Shown here: positions 1-13,400 of the stretch, piece after piece
Position numbering within the stretch: the stretch's first letter is position 1
Layout of the letters: each line of letters opens with the position of its first letter
Made by a program: the position numbers and the translations under genes
Notes under the pieces: generated by a model
Told to the model about the DNA's origin: nothing
What the model saw: only the letters and a program-made list of their open reading frames with translations
Database searches by the model: none
Source: Rhabdornis inornatus
Lineage: Eukaryota; Chordata; Aves; Passeriformes; Rhabdornithidae
DNA length: 64,000 bases
NCBI GenBank assembly: GCA_013397075.1
Contig: VWZS01004857.1
Span: 833,832-897,831, forward strand
Direction of reading: 5' to 3'

Positions 1-84
1 ATTCTCTTGGTTACTGTGCAAAAAGTTTTCTGTCATATGATGTATTTTAGAGCTATGACACTGAGTTGTACCAGAATGTTTAAA

Positions 85-505
85 TGATGGGATAGGGGAG
101 AGGATCAGAAGGGCAAAAAACAAGAAAAAAGCTCCCAAACTTCAAGGTTGAGATAAAGGCAGTCTAATAATGAAAGAAAAGGCGAGTGAACATTGTGATG
201 TAAAAGCACCACCAGGAGACTGATGCCCAGCCAGTCTCTGAGCAACAAATACTTTGGAAAAAGCCTGCTCCTCAGTTTCATTGCTGAGCATGACATTATA
301 TAGTATGGAATCTCTTTGGTATTTCAGGTCAGCTGTCCCAGCTGTGTCCTCTCCCAACCTCTTGTGCACCCCTCACTGGGGTGGCAGAGGCCGTGGTGCT
401 GTGTAAGTGCTTCTCAGCAAAAGCAGAGACAGCGCTATGTTACCCAAACAAGCAGCACAGGGGCTGCTGTGAAGGAAATTACCTCTCCCAGCCAAACTCT
501 GTACA
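85..505 (-). mobile_element. Degraded endogenous retroviral LTR, copy A
   Basis: This segment and 20515-21040 are diverged copies of one repeat. They share, in the same order, a GATGGGG/GAGAGGATCAGAAGGG-type start, GGTTGAGATAAA, TTGCTGAGCATG, GTCAGCT-CCAGCTGTGTCC-CTCCCA, CTTGTGCACC, a CACTGG-GTGG block, GTGTAAG, and a GGAAATTA..CC..AGCCAAA end. From memory, this order matches a common LTR of neoavian endogenous retroviruses in reverse orientation. The ends are approximate and no internal retroviral genes are adjacent, so this is read as a solo LTR relic. Confidence 0.7.
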
Positions 506-3301
506 GTTTGTCCCTCTTACTCCGTGTCATTTGCATCATGCTCAGGTGAAATATCAGGTAGATGTTTTTAATGTCCCGTAGTCTGTATTTTTGGAGTGAG
601 GTGGATCTCCGGCATTCTGATGAGAAAAACAAGGAGCATGATACAATTATCTCACCTGTGCTTAGGTTAGTATCATGAGACCTGGGCATGCCGATCATTA
701 TGCATCTTTGCTGAGAGATTTCAGGGAGGACTTTTCACTTTTCCTTGCTACTCTAATGTCAAAGAAGACTCTCTGGCCTGTGTTCAGCAGTTCTGTATCT
801 CAGGTTCTCATGAAGGGGTGCAGGAGTGAGATCAGTTTCAGAAGCCACAAAGAGGAACAGTTGTTGCCTTAGACTGTTTTTCTGTGAGCACTGGAAACAT
901 TCTGTAGCTAGTCAGTATTTAATGTACGTATTCAAGTAGCATTTGCAGCCTTATCTGAAGAAATCGCAGGACTCATTTTTAATCCTTTCCACTATAAACA
1001 GAATAATGCACTAAGTGACAGACTGTAGGCATTTGGGATGTAGGCCACAAGTTCCTTGTAGCCAGAAGAAACCTGTTGCTGCTGCCTGGAGTTCTAGCCT
1101 GGGGCTTGACAGTGCAAATTGTTTGTATCCCCCATAGAAAAGTTTGTAAATCTCTGGGTTTTACCAGTTTTACAAGACTACCTGTTTCTGGAGGGCTTAT
1201 ACTTTGCTCTTAGTTTTTATTCAGCAGACCTGTTTCTACTATAATGTATGCACAGATTAAACTTTTTTCTTAGTGTCAAGTACAGTTAATGTATTTAATG
1301 TCATCCTTTATTTTAGCCATGATTTCAGTGTGCTGATAATAAGTCATTTCTGTAAAAGTTCCCTTTAAAGTAGAACATAAAAGCTTGCTGTTACAGAAAA
1401 CCTTTTTCAGTTTTTTTCAACAGGCCTTGCTTGTGTTTCTGTGATAAGTCAGATGGAGTTTTTACATCAGTTTTGGCAGTATAAAAGTAACAGTGAGAAA
1501 GAGCAGTGTGCAGAGACCAATCGTGCGTGAAGTGTGGTTACTCCATGTCACTTCCTTCATCTCTGACTTTCCTCACATTAGGGGAATTAGGGGTCTGTAA
1601 GAGGAAGTGAGAAATACACAGCAAATGACAAGTCTGATCAGTTAGCCCAGGTTTGGGGTAGAATGAAACAGTTTGAATAGTGGGGACTGGTAATGGAGGG
1701 GGCGGGAGGTAAAGCCTCAGGAATGCTTGCCTGTCTGCTCATGGGGCATTTGTTTGCAGTAACCTCACTTGAGCGGTAGTTGTTAACAGCTGCCCTGTTT
1801 TTTTCAGGCAGAATTATGTGCAAGTTTGTTGCTTTTGATATGTTAAATGCCTTCGAGAATTGTGATTGGTTTGTTTTAAAGGCTATTATTATTAAGGTGG
1901 GGTTTTTTTTTCCATCTTAAATGTTTCTTACCCCATCAAATTTAGAAAGAAAACTGGTGTGGGTTTTTCCCAATACAAAACAGGGTGAAAGAAACTTCTT
2001 GGGGTTTTTTTTCTTCCTCTTAGAGGACTGACAGATAAGATTTTGCTATGACAATGGCTGTGTTTGTGTCAGTCATGAAAATCAGCATTATAGAAGTGTT
2101 GTCAGCTACACAGAGGTCACTTCTTTGTGCCTGGAGCATGTTCTGGTATAGTTATCCTGTACAATAGGTTAAAAAGATTATGCCCTATTCAGCTTATGTA
2201 AGTAAATAGAACTTATGCAACAAATAGCTTTGTAGTGAATACTCAAGCTTTGTCTGCAGAAAAACACTTCTGAGGCATCCTAAGTAGGAAATGTTGGTTG
2301 TATACATCTAAACAGCATTTTCTAGGTATGTGTATGTTGTTTTTAAGATGTCTGTTAAGTAGCAAGATCAGAAAAAAAACAGAAGGCAGCTTAGTTGTCT
2401 GTGTAGGAATAAAATTTATTCTGTCCTTAAAGGCAGAAAGATGATTGTCAGGAAAAAAGGCAGTGTTCTATTCCCTCTAATGTAAAAAATGTCTCTGACA
2501 CCAGTCCTCTTTGCAGCTTTTTCTGGTTTTTGTAATAACAGTGAAAACCAGAAAACATACTGGAGTAACCTTTCTAATTTTATGTCAATTTCTTCTTGGT
2601 TAGTTTCTAGAATTCCTGTGATGTTCAGGAATTGCACCCTCTTCTGTTCCCTGTTCTCTGTGCTGCTGTTCTTCATGGCTCTTAATCTTGTAATAGAAAA
2701 AGTGGCAACAATGAAATATGTTTGGAAGGAATTAGTTACATTTATGAATGACACAAACATAAATTAGCATCTCCCTCCTTGTTAACTGTTCTTACAGTAC
2801 AATTTATGCCTTGTTCCTCAGCATGACTGGAATTTTTTTTAAACTCTTATATCATTGGATAGAAAGTTTACAAGGATGTTGCTAACTAATTGAATGGACT
2901 GCAAAGGTTCCCCATTTTTTTTTCCCATGAGCTTAGTGTCCCAGAAGAAATGGCATTCCCATTTTGAGATCACAACATACTGCCTTGGATAATATGGCCC
3001 TGAAGAAGGGATGGAAGTGGAAAAAAACTTGCTTTCATCTTGCCAGCTAATAATACAGATATGACATGGCAGTCATCTCTTAAATAAATGACACACCTGG
3101 TTGTGAATGCCAGTGTCAAATTCTACTTGGTTGTAGGTTGGCTCCTTGCAACTCAACTGGTATTTCATAATTTAAAGGCCACTGCCTACTTCATATGAAA
3201 ATAGAAACAAATAGTTTAGTTCAGATACTTTTAATGCAAAATTAATAAGGATTTTAGCCTCCTTGAGAAAGAATTTGCGCTGGATGTTTTCATGCTTTTG
3301 A

Positions 3302-3525
3302 GTCATAGAAATGTGGTTTGGAAAAGACTGTGGGAGGTTTCTGATTCCAGCCCTATGCTCAGAGCAGGATTATCACCAAAACAGACCAGGTCAGCCCTGA
3401 CTTTGTCTTTCTGATTCTTGAAAAACTTCCAAGGTACCTCAGCATCTTTGAATAACCTTATCCCAGTGCTATAAGATGTCCTTGTGAAGAATTTTTCCCT
3501 GATGTCCAGCCTGAACTTACCAAGC
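3302..3525 (-). mobile_element. Old CR1 LINE fragment (3' part)
   Basis: Read on the minus strand this resembles the CR1 3' region. The plus strand shows CATAGAAATGTGGTTTGGAAA, then GATTCCAGCCC, ACCAGGTCAGCC, TTGAAAAACTTCCAAGG and GAAGAATTTTTCCCTGATGTCCAGCCTGAAC in the consensus order. It is heavily diverged and contains no usable coding frame, so it is an old, 5'-truncated insertion. The boundaries are approximate. Confidence 0.75.
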
Positions 3526-6130
3526 TATAGATTTTCTGTTGTTAGCTCTTACTTTGTCTGCTACTACCAGGAATAGTCAAATAAATTCAACAAATTTTAC
3601 TATCTGACATTTATGTATTTTTGAGGGGGGGTGTGAGAATGTTGTTACTGTTGTTTTTTTTCTTCCTGGCCAAAACTGTGTACCAGTGTGTATTATCTAC
3701 TGTTGTTCTTAGCAAGTCTAAAGACTATAGACCAGAGTTTAAATATATGTATGTATTTTTGATAACATCTTGCACTGAATGTGTCCCTGTGTTTGGGCTG
3801 CTATTCTTAAGCATACAGGATAATTTTAGTCTTGATGTTGGTCTGTGAATCAGAAGACTGTATTATGTGCATTTTTCTTAAGCTGTATAACTATCATAAA
3901 CTCTTAGTGGCACATCCTTTTTCATCACAGATTAGTCTAACTCTGTCAAAGGCTAAAAATATTTTGTATTTTCAAAAATAGAATTGTCTTTCTTGGTTGA
4001 TTTAAAAAATGGCATTTATTGTATGAAGTGGCAGGAGGTTTTCAGTTTTCCTGTTTGTAAATTTTATTCTGTAGGAGTACCTAGAGACTCGGGACAGGGT
4101 TATAGTTTATTGTTCTATCTTACATAAAAATTCTAAAGAAACAGACACTTTTTAACTGGATGAGAGGTGTTTCTGCAATAAGCTTTTCTTTAGAGAGGTG
4201 ATGTGGTTAAAAGTACTTCTTTCTTTCTCATTGCATCAGCCATCTGCATGCAGTCATACTTTGCTGTTAAGAGTGATGGCAACGTTTTAATTCTAATTAG
4301 CTCAGCTAGAAAATTGAACTAAAAATATGTTCAGAGTGCATAGAAAGGGAATTGGATTCACTAGGGCATCCATAATGGGGTTGTGGTTCTCCTAATGTAT
4401 TAGAGAAATCTTCATAGACAAAAGAAGTCTAGTTGAAAAAATTTTGGAGACTAATGAGAATTCAAATAAGGTGTGCAGAATTTTTGTTTTTTACTATTAT
4501 GCCCTATTTAGGCTAGGAGAAAAATTGCTCATGATAAAAAAATCCCACGTGAAGAAAACACACTTCAGAGAGGTTGAAACAAGATCATCTTTGAGGCTCT
4601 TTCAGCCCAAGACATTCTCTGATACTGCGAAAACAGCACAATTTTTTGTGCTTGGATATCTGTTATCTAAAACAGCTTCTGAAAGGTTCTAAGTGAAGTG
4701 ATTCATGGCTTCTGTAAAACTGGAAGTGTGCTCTCCCTGGGGCATGTCTGAAGGGGATCTTGGGTTGCTTTCTCTCTTCAATTCATATCAATGTCCCCCA
4801 GTTTGGTATTCCTTTTCAGGTGTCTTTACTGCCCCATCTCCTCTCTCCTAGTCTCTTATTTTTCAGGAAGAAGAGGGGGAAAACAAATCTGACTTCAAGC
4901 AGCCCACAGGATAGATATGCTTTCCACATTCAGGCCTTTACATGAAATCTTTCTCACCTTGATCAGGTATTCAGATGATCTTACTAGCTGACACTGAGGA
5001 GACTATGACAGAGGACTTCAGTACGGGAGGCCCATATGGGCTAGTTTTATGTACACAACTGCTCCAGTTGGTTGCTCTTCTGTTTTTTCAGTGCCAGTCC
5101 CAAAAAAAAAGAAAAAAAAAAGGAAAGTACTAAAAGGTTGTTCTGTCCAAATTCCTGGTTTAAAAACTATAATTTCTGCTGTTCCAAACGGCTCAATTCT
5201 TGTAACACTTGGGTCTTCACTTAAAAAGAACAGTATGTTATTTAAATAAAAGAAGCAACAGTCCATGATTTATACTTATAGTATTTCAGCTTTTAGAATG
5301 TCTTTATGAGATGGTGCAGTAGTTCTTTCTTTCTTCTGTTCCTGCTGATTTTTTTTCCCTTGTTTTCCTTTGTGAAATGAGGTCTGGGATAGTCGCATTG
5401 TTTTTCTACATGTTAAGAATTATATCAATAAGTGATGTAACCAAACTCTTGTGGGATACGAAGGTGTGGTCTATACGTAGACATGGTGAGTGAATAACAA
5501 AAATTGAAGGTTTTGTGTTTACCCATGAGTGGAATTTTATTTTTTTATGGAATGTAGCATTTATTTAATCCGCAATGGAAATTGTAATGGATTATTTTGG
5601 AAGGAGGTGAGGAATGTGAAAAATTCAGAATCGCTTAATTATATACTTCTGAAGTTTTGGAATTAAATGGGAATTCAAAAGTAGGTGGGAATATTATGAC
5701 TATATATGAGTATTTACTTTAGTTAGTTCTGGCAGGTAGCATAGTCTAGTAGAATTTATAAAACATGTGACTTATGGCCAAAAGTTCCTGTTTATGTAGT
5801 TCTGGGAGTGCTGTACTCCCATAAGAGCAGTGTACCCTTAATTTACTGTAAAAGTTAAAGAACATTAATTAGACTGATGCTTACATCGGTGGGTGTTGTT
5901 CCAGCTCTTGAAAAGTAAGCGTGGGACTTGATGGACCAGGATATGCTCGGTGGAGTTCTGTGTTTCAGAAGCCTGATATCAGACTGGAAGAAGCATGGAT
6001 TCTTTTTTATTTTGTTTTGTTCTGAAGCTTACTGATTTGTAAGGCTGGTTAAATCAGTTTATTTTTTTACATGTGCTTATATAAACAGATTTATTAATAT
6101 GCTTTATATGAGAGTTTGTTTCCATATATT

Positions 6131-6145
6131 TATATATATATATAA
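6131..6145. repeat. Short (TA)n microsatellite
   Basis: About seven uninterrupted TA units sit inside a wider AT-rich patch. No function is implied. Confidence 0.8.
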
Positions 6146-9100
6146 CAGTTACCATGCTTGTTTTTCCAACATCATTAATCTTTTTGGCCTGTAACAACTA
6201 AAGATATAAATTAAAATCTAAAAATAAAGTGCATTACAAAAAGAAAGGGTAATAAAGATATTTGGAAATTGTTAAGAAGCCGTTCTTGCATTCAGTCTTT
6301 ATAATTGTTGTTGATACAATTTATTTTATTGATACGAGTTATTTCTGCTGCTTCATTATTTCAATATTGTAATCATGTCTAATTTGCCTATAAGTGTTAG
6401 CCCAAGATGCAGAAGGGAATTAAGCAGTGTGTGATTATAAAAATACTCTGTGCAAGGTGAAGCATGGTAGTTTTGATTATCAAAAATCATTTGTGTTGAC
6501 CTCTCTTCTGAAGCTGAAGTGCATCAATAACCTTACACCACGTGAGCAGGGATGTGAAGATCTGTGTGTAGCTTCTAAAATTGCTACCCTTTGCAGAGTT
6601 TCAGATTTCATCCTGGTAGCTGGGATGTGGGCTGAATGCCATTACAGTTTGCTATGTTAGGGATTTACTGGTGCTATTGGGTAACCCCGAAGAACACTGT
6701 GGATACCGCATTGCGCAAAATTACTGTCTTGCATTTCTCTGGGGTGGAAGATGACTTCAGTTATTAACATAATTTGACAGATTTAATTTTAGTATTTTTT
6801 TTTTTTAATTTAAATGCTTTCTGTAAGTATGCAATTCAGACTTCCTTAGCTAGTGGTTATGGAACTGACTTGATTTTAGAGCTAGAAATCAGGTCTCAAG
6901 CCTACCACACCAACCTTTATGAAAGACTTTGGTCCCTGCTTGTTCTGATCAACCCATAAGATCTGAAATTCAGTCTACCTTTTGAAAAGAGTTCTATTTC
7001 TAATTTCTGGAATGTGCTCTGCTAGTAATACTTTAACTGAGGTGCTTCTTAATAGGCTGGAGAGTGGAGAAGAAACAGTTTTATTTTGTCTTCTTTGTGG
7101 GGATCAGAGCACTGCTAATGTACTTGGATGCCATAGTGATAAGTACTAAAAATATCCAAATGTGTGAGCCAACAACTGGAAATAAATTTGTAAACACTAA
7201 ATTCTTTCCATTATCAAAGGCAGCAATTGAAACATTTTCTGCTCTCCCACCTCTTGCTCTGTAGTTTTAATTGTGCACATCACAGAAAACAAAAAGGTCA
7301 TAAAAACTGTTTTCCAGCATTCCTGGGGAGCAAAGAGAAGTCACAAAACCCTTTGAATGAAAATGTAATTCAAATTGTTTGTGTTCAAGCTTATTAGTTG
7401 TCTATAATCAGTGAACCACTCCTGTGTTTAAATAAAGTCTTAAACTGGGTAGCAGTACATGTAGTAGCACTTAAAATAACTGCAGTTTTTATGTCATGTG
7501 ATATGCTGTGTGTAAGCATGATGGGCTATGTTCGGTAGTGCTGGAGATTTCATGGGTACTCAGTGTTGGCAGTGAACCAGCATCTCATTCAGGTGCTAGG
7601 TAAACCTTGCTGTTGGGAATTGAGATGCCAGATTGATTTCTAAAATTATGGCAATCAAATCCCAAACTGCGCCAAGGAAGGACTTCTTTGTGTGTGTGTA
7701 GTATCTTCTTTTTGTTTTGAATGCTTTAGCATGTTTTATCTTAAATCACTACAGAAATAATCTCAAATACACAAGTTGTAGTTGTCTTAGAGTTCTGCTA
7801 TCTACAGTAGATCAAGTATTTTAATCTGGGACTGCTGATATAATTTGTAGCGAGTGTGTTTTATTCCAGGGAGGATGAATTCAGTGGACCAAATGGTGCC
7901 TGACGTATGTACAATTTGGCAAAGGAACTTTTGGTCTTTCAGGATGCTTTTTTATTAAAGCATTTTTTCATAATTAATTACTTATATTTTCTTGCTTTTA
8001 TGATTTAGTTGGATTTATTGCTTTCATTTAATTAATGTGCTAATCATAAAATTTTCTAAGTCATTGTAATGTCGGGGCACTAAACTCTTTTGGCATGGAA
8101 AGTGTGGGGGAAAAACAGCTTTAGAAATGGATTGAAAGAATGTGGAAGCTCTAAACTGCTGTTAATTTTTAAAAAAATTATTTTAGAAATCATTTGCAAA
8201 GGTAAATATCTTCATTAGGAGAGACTGTGATAACAGACTGTACTGGTCATTATGCGTTTCTCTCCCGATTCGGTATCAGTTTATTTAAGCTTTGATTATA
8301 GTTAAAATCAGATCTTTCAGCTAGTCTTGTCAAAGGGCACAAGTGACTAATTTTCAGGATATTTCTAAAAAAATGTGACATACAGGTTCATTTTAATAGT
8401 ATAGAACTGTCTTTATGTTCAGACAGACTACTAGCAGTGAAAACATACTGTTAAGAATTAATGCACGCGTGAAGTCTGGGGCTTTTTTTCCTCCAGCCTT
8501 TAAAATTATCCTTCATGGCTTCTTTGTTGATGGACATATAAGGAAGTTATAGTTTCCTTCTGGAGTGGAGGCTTTTTTTTTTTACAGTACAGAAATCCTC
8601 CAAAAAGTATGAGATTTGGTTCTAAACACGCTCTCAGAATTAACACTCCTAATTTCACCTGTGTAACATTCACATCTGCTCAAACTATCAACTGTCCTTC
8701 AAAAAACACCTAAAATTAAGTCCTCGGGATGTGTGAAGGTTGGGGGTCCTGGAAGAGGAGTTGTTTATGGGCAGTACAGAACTGTGAATCACTCTCCTTT
8801 GTTTTCTGCTGTAGGTAAATTCTATATTAGAATTGGAGCAACTCTCTGTCACTGGTAGTCTTAGTACCATGGCTCCACAGGTGTGCCTGAAAAATAGAAT
8901 GTTAAAAGCTGGAGTCAAAACAGTGAAAGCTGAATGGTGCATGAAAGCAAAGGGTTTTCCACATCTGTTTATTATATTGTAATCAGTTTTATGGGATGGA
9001 ATCCAGGAACTCTTCCATATCTTCTCGTTGCCACTGTTGCTTTCAGAAATGTTTCTGTTAGTAATAGGAATCTTGCTGTAGGAAAATGCTGAGAATTTCA

Positions 9101-9630
9101 GCATTTCAGGTAGGTCTTGCACTCCTTTCCCCTAAATTTATTACTACTTTGTTTTGCTTAAATTTGTGAAATTTAAAAAGGTAACCAGGGTAACCAATAC
9201 TGCTCAGTGTAAAGAGCAGTGGGAGAAAGCAGGTGAAGTTTACTAAATGACATTAGTCTAGTTGCTGTAGGAGTTTGTCTCCTGTTCTTCATTTGGAAAA
9301 TACAGATAATGATGCTTAATTTTTGAAGTATAAAAACTGACTTCTTATGTCGGATATAGAGCTGTGCTAAAATCCAATTTAAAGTTAATCCTCTGTGACC
9401 TGAGCTGGCTTCCAGATGGTGACCTACATGTGGAGTAGGCTGTTAATTTGTTATCAAAGCCCTGATATGTCTAAGAAACTTTAAGGGAAGGTGAGATTAG
9501 TCTATGGTAAATGAAGGGTAGAAAGTACAAAAGCTAGGAGTAGAAAGGTTAGAAAATAAAGTGCTAAAGCTATTTCTGCAACATTATATTTTACTTCTTT
9601 CTGTATTTAATTTATGGGGTTTTCCTAACA

Positions 9631-9660
9631 TTTTTTTCTTTTTTTCTTTCTTTTTTTCCC
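9631..9660. repeat. T/C-rich low-complexity tract
   Basis: This is a pyrimidine run of T blocks broken by single C bases and ending in CCC. It resembles a polypyrimidine tract, but no exon-like reading frame follows it on the + strand. Confidence 0.7.
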
Positions 9661-10274
9661 CAATTTATTTTAAAAATATTGTGGTTTTCCCCAAATATTA
9701 GTAAGTAATTAAGTAGGCTGCTAGGTCTGCAACAGACCTACTCCAGTTGAATATTAGCTGCTGTTAACATATTACCATCTCTTTTACCATTTGGGAATCA
9801 GCATCTGAAAGGGAGAGACTTCCCCAGAGAGTTAAGTTGTTCTTGGGGCAACTGTTGAATTTTTGGGGTTGCAGGGGATGATTTCTGGCCCTTGGAAGGA
9901 ATTACTACTTGATATAGGCATTCCCAAAGTGTCTTAAGTAAATTGCTTGTGGCCCATGTGGTGCTTCCAAGAGGTGTGCAGCAGTGGCAGTGCTGCAGCA
10001 AGGCAGGCTGGCTGTGCTTGGTGGCCTGGGCTGACCTTGGTCTGCAGCAGGAGGAAGGAGTCAGACAGGGACAGCCCTGCTATGGAGCAGTAAAAGCCAG
10101 CAAGCGTTATCCTCCTGCCTCACTGGACCCATGGTAGCCTCCCTGCTGTGGCTGCTCACAGCACCTGCTTCTGCCTGTAAAAGGATTTCTTTTTACAGCT
10201 GAGTAATGTACATGTGTTCCAATTGTACAGAAGTCCATGTAATACTTGGAAGAGTTACCAATTAAAGGTCTGTC

Positions 10275-10457
10275 AGATATGGGAACAGGCTGCCCAGGGA
10301 AGTGGTTGAGTCACCATCCCTGGAGGTTTTCAAAGGATAACGTAGATATGGCACTTGGGGTCATGGTTATGGTGTGGGACTTGGTAGTGCTGGGTTAATG
10401 GACTCAGTGATCTTGAAGGTCTTTTCCAACCTAAATGATTGTTATATGATTATAGGT
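10275..10457 (+). mobile_element. CR1 LINE 3' end fragment
   Basis: The plus strand carries the CR1 3' signature in order: GGGAACAGGCTGCCCAGGGAAG, CCATCCCTGGAGGTTTTCAAA, GATCTTGAAGGTCTTTTCCAACC, then a degraded ATGATT-type terminal repeat (AATGATTGTTATATGATTA). It is 5'-truncated, as most CR1 copies are. This is the only CR1 fragment I found in the same direction as CEP85L. Confidence 0.85.
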
Positions 10458-13400
10458 TTGGGCTGGGGCTCCCAAAGTGAGAATACAGAGGTAAGCTACG
10501 AGAATGACTACTGTGCAAGGCTCAGCTGAGGGAGATCAGTGGAGGAAATTAAGCTAAAGTATGAAATTGGGAGAAAAAATGAAGGTGTGTTCTGTCTTCC
10601 CCAATTGTGTGGTCTGGCATAAAACTGAAGGGTGCTGGTCCTGTTGGAGCTATTCCTGGTGGGCTGTGAACCAAGAGATCTACTGCTCTGTGTTGAGCAG
10701 AACAGGTACCAGTTGAATCTAAATATTTTAGTATTTAATTATTTTTTTATTATTTTAATACAAAGACAGTCTTAGTAGAAACAGGGATTAAACTTTCATT
10801 GGTGGATAATTATCACAAAAACATAGAAACTCCAGTCTCCTTGAAAATGGGATTTAACCTTCTAAAGTTACTTGATATTGAATTGAGGGTTCTGTTTCTA
10901 CCTGTAGTTGTGAAGAAAATGTGAGGTATTGATACATACCTTGGTCAACCACAGAGTTTTATCTCTGGATAAAACTCCACAGAGTATCACTCTCTGGAAT
11001 GATAGTGCTCTCTGGGAGCCCTCAGGTTTTGCTCTGGTCCCTTGCGTTAGAGGGTGTCTTTTAACTCTCCTCATGTGAGTTTGTCTTCATGTGCACATCT
11101 TTTGCCCTTCATGTCTTAGGTGAGGTAGTTTTGCTGCTGAAAGGTATCAGCCTAGCTAGTCTGGGAATGTTGTTGTAGGAGATGGCATCAGAGGTAAATT
11201 AGAGAGTTGGGATAATACAACTAAGTTGCCTGTAGAGGCTGAGAAAGCACAACTTCCGTCTTTCTTGGGTAGGTATGTAGCTGGTACTGGGTGTTCTCTT
11301 ACAGAGAATAAAAATAGCTAGAATTATCCTGCTCTAGAGGGCAGGGGTGGATTCTGTTCTGATGGGCTAAGTTACTCTAGTTTTTTTTGAGTCATCCCTA
11401 GCTGGAGATGAAAAGACAATGCCAGCAAGAGGGCGTATCTCATGGCTGTTGAAGTAGAAGATACTTGTGGCATGGTATCTTGCAGATTCAAGGAAATCTT
11501 GAAAGGAAGGAGAACAGATATATTGTGGCATCCACAGTATTTTTTCCCCTTTAGCCATTACTTTTAAAGAAGGTCCTAGGGGGATATTTGATTTCTTCAT
11601 GTCTTCACTGTTAAGTGCTTGTTGTTGGAAAATGGAATTGGAAGCTGTAGATGGCCTTCATAAAAGGGCAAATGCAAGTTAAGATCTAGACTTAAAAAAA
11701 ATGAGACAACTAATCACAAAAGAAACTCCCTGTGGCAGTATAGGTTTTCACTCAAGCTTCTGTTTCAGTGAAATCAAGTTGCATGTTTACGTGACTACTG
11801 TTCTGGAATATTGTTTTATCCTCTTATCTGGGGGTTGAAAATAAAACCTGTTAATCTAAAAATTGTTCTACTTAGTTATATAACTGTTTCTTAAAAATAG
11901 CTTTTAGATGGCTGGAGAAGATAGATGCTGTGGGATACAAATTGCTCTTTCGCTTGGTTTGTGCTCTTTTGCATGGAGCATCCACATTGCATGCATAATA
12001 TTTTTTACTATTTTGTGGTGGCCAGCTGCATGTAATTCACATGTACTCACACTGTGGCCTGTGAACATCCCGTAGCACAACTCTCTCTCAGATACACATA
12101 TATGGCAGCAAAATAGCACCAAAGCTGAAGCTGAGTGTAGAGGGGTGCATCAAGAGAACGCACTGAGGGTGGGATATTTCTGTGTGTGTCACTTACTGCT
12201 GGGAAAGTTTAACTTTTTGAAAATGGTTGTTCAGAGCATCCTTTATTCTGTTGTATTTCTAGAAATCGCTATTATATTTAGCTGTGGGTTTGTGATATCG
12301 TTGGTTGAAGAGGCAAAGTGCATAAATGAAAAGGTTTATTGTACTCTGGTAAAGCAAAGTTGAATAAAAAAGTTCATTCTTTTAAGACATATTTCTACCT
12401 TAACATACTCAGTTTTCTCATCTAAAGAGATTTTTATACAAGTTAGGTTATCCTTTCTCTTTACGGATAAATTCAGCAGATGGCCATTGCAAACTTGGAC
12501 CAATAGCAGTCATAAATAACTTGTTTTCAGTGACTGATATGGAGTAAAAATTTGCTCTTGGGCTTACCTGCTGTTTGCTTTAGACTATTTGCTCAGATAA
12601 AATCTGTGAAATATTATCTGCTTCAGTTAAATGTCCCATGGTATTGTATTTGTCACTTGTTCTTTTGATGAATCTGTACTTTCAGATTTCTCTAACATCG
12701 GCATCTGGAATAATTGAGTAGAGTAGGGAAAACAAGAATAGAATCTTGCAGTTGACTTTGCTGTAATTTATTTTTCTCTTCTGAATAATCTTTTCCTGTA
12801 AAACAAATTTTGCCTGCTGCTTTTTGAAATATGTGCCTGTTCATTAGAGCTGCCCTTGTTGCACAGGAGCAATGCCTGACTTCATTTTGGAGTGGCAGCA
12901 TCTCACCTCTATACACTGCTACTTTCCTTTACAGTCCCCTGTTATATCATCTTCTGAATCTGGGTTTCATGTGAGTGAGCGAAGTTGACCTAGATCTGGC
13001 TCAGGAGTAGAAGTCACTAAATTTTTTTGAAGACGCTTCTCTTTTGGAGTTGTGGATTCCCCATCTGAGTATTATTAGCCTAGATATTGCTGGGTAAATT
13101 GGCACTTCACAGAAATATTAATAGGCAGTACTCTTTTTTTGTGTGTGTGTCCTGAAATATCAGTTATGCTAGATCTCTTGAGCAGGACAGATATACTTGG
13201 TGTGTATCTGGTATGTGGGGGCTTAGGGATTTTCTTTTTATTCTCTGCATATATATACACCTAATGAGTATTAAGTCCTCAGGTTTACTGTACCACTCAC
13301 AGGCACTTGCTTTTTTCTGTTTGTTTGTGGAGTTTGTATTTGTCTTCCCCTATCAAACACTGTTTCACTGCCTTGGTACAGTGTCCCTGAAGTCACCTTT

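Noticed and set aside
5049..5249. A 66-codon ORF with a Lys-rich run resembling a nuclear localisation signal
   Set aside because: The Lys run comes from an A-rich simple repeat, and the rest is unremarkable intronic sequence.
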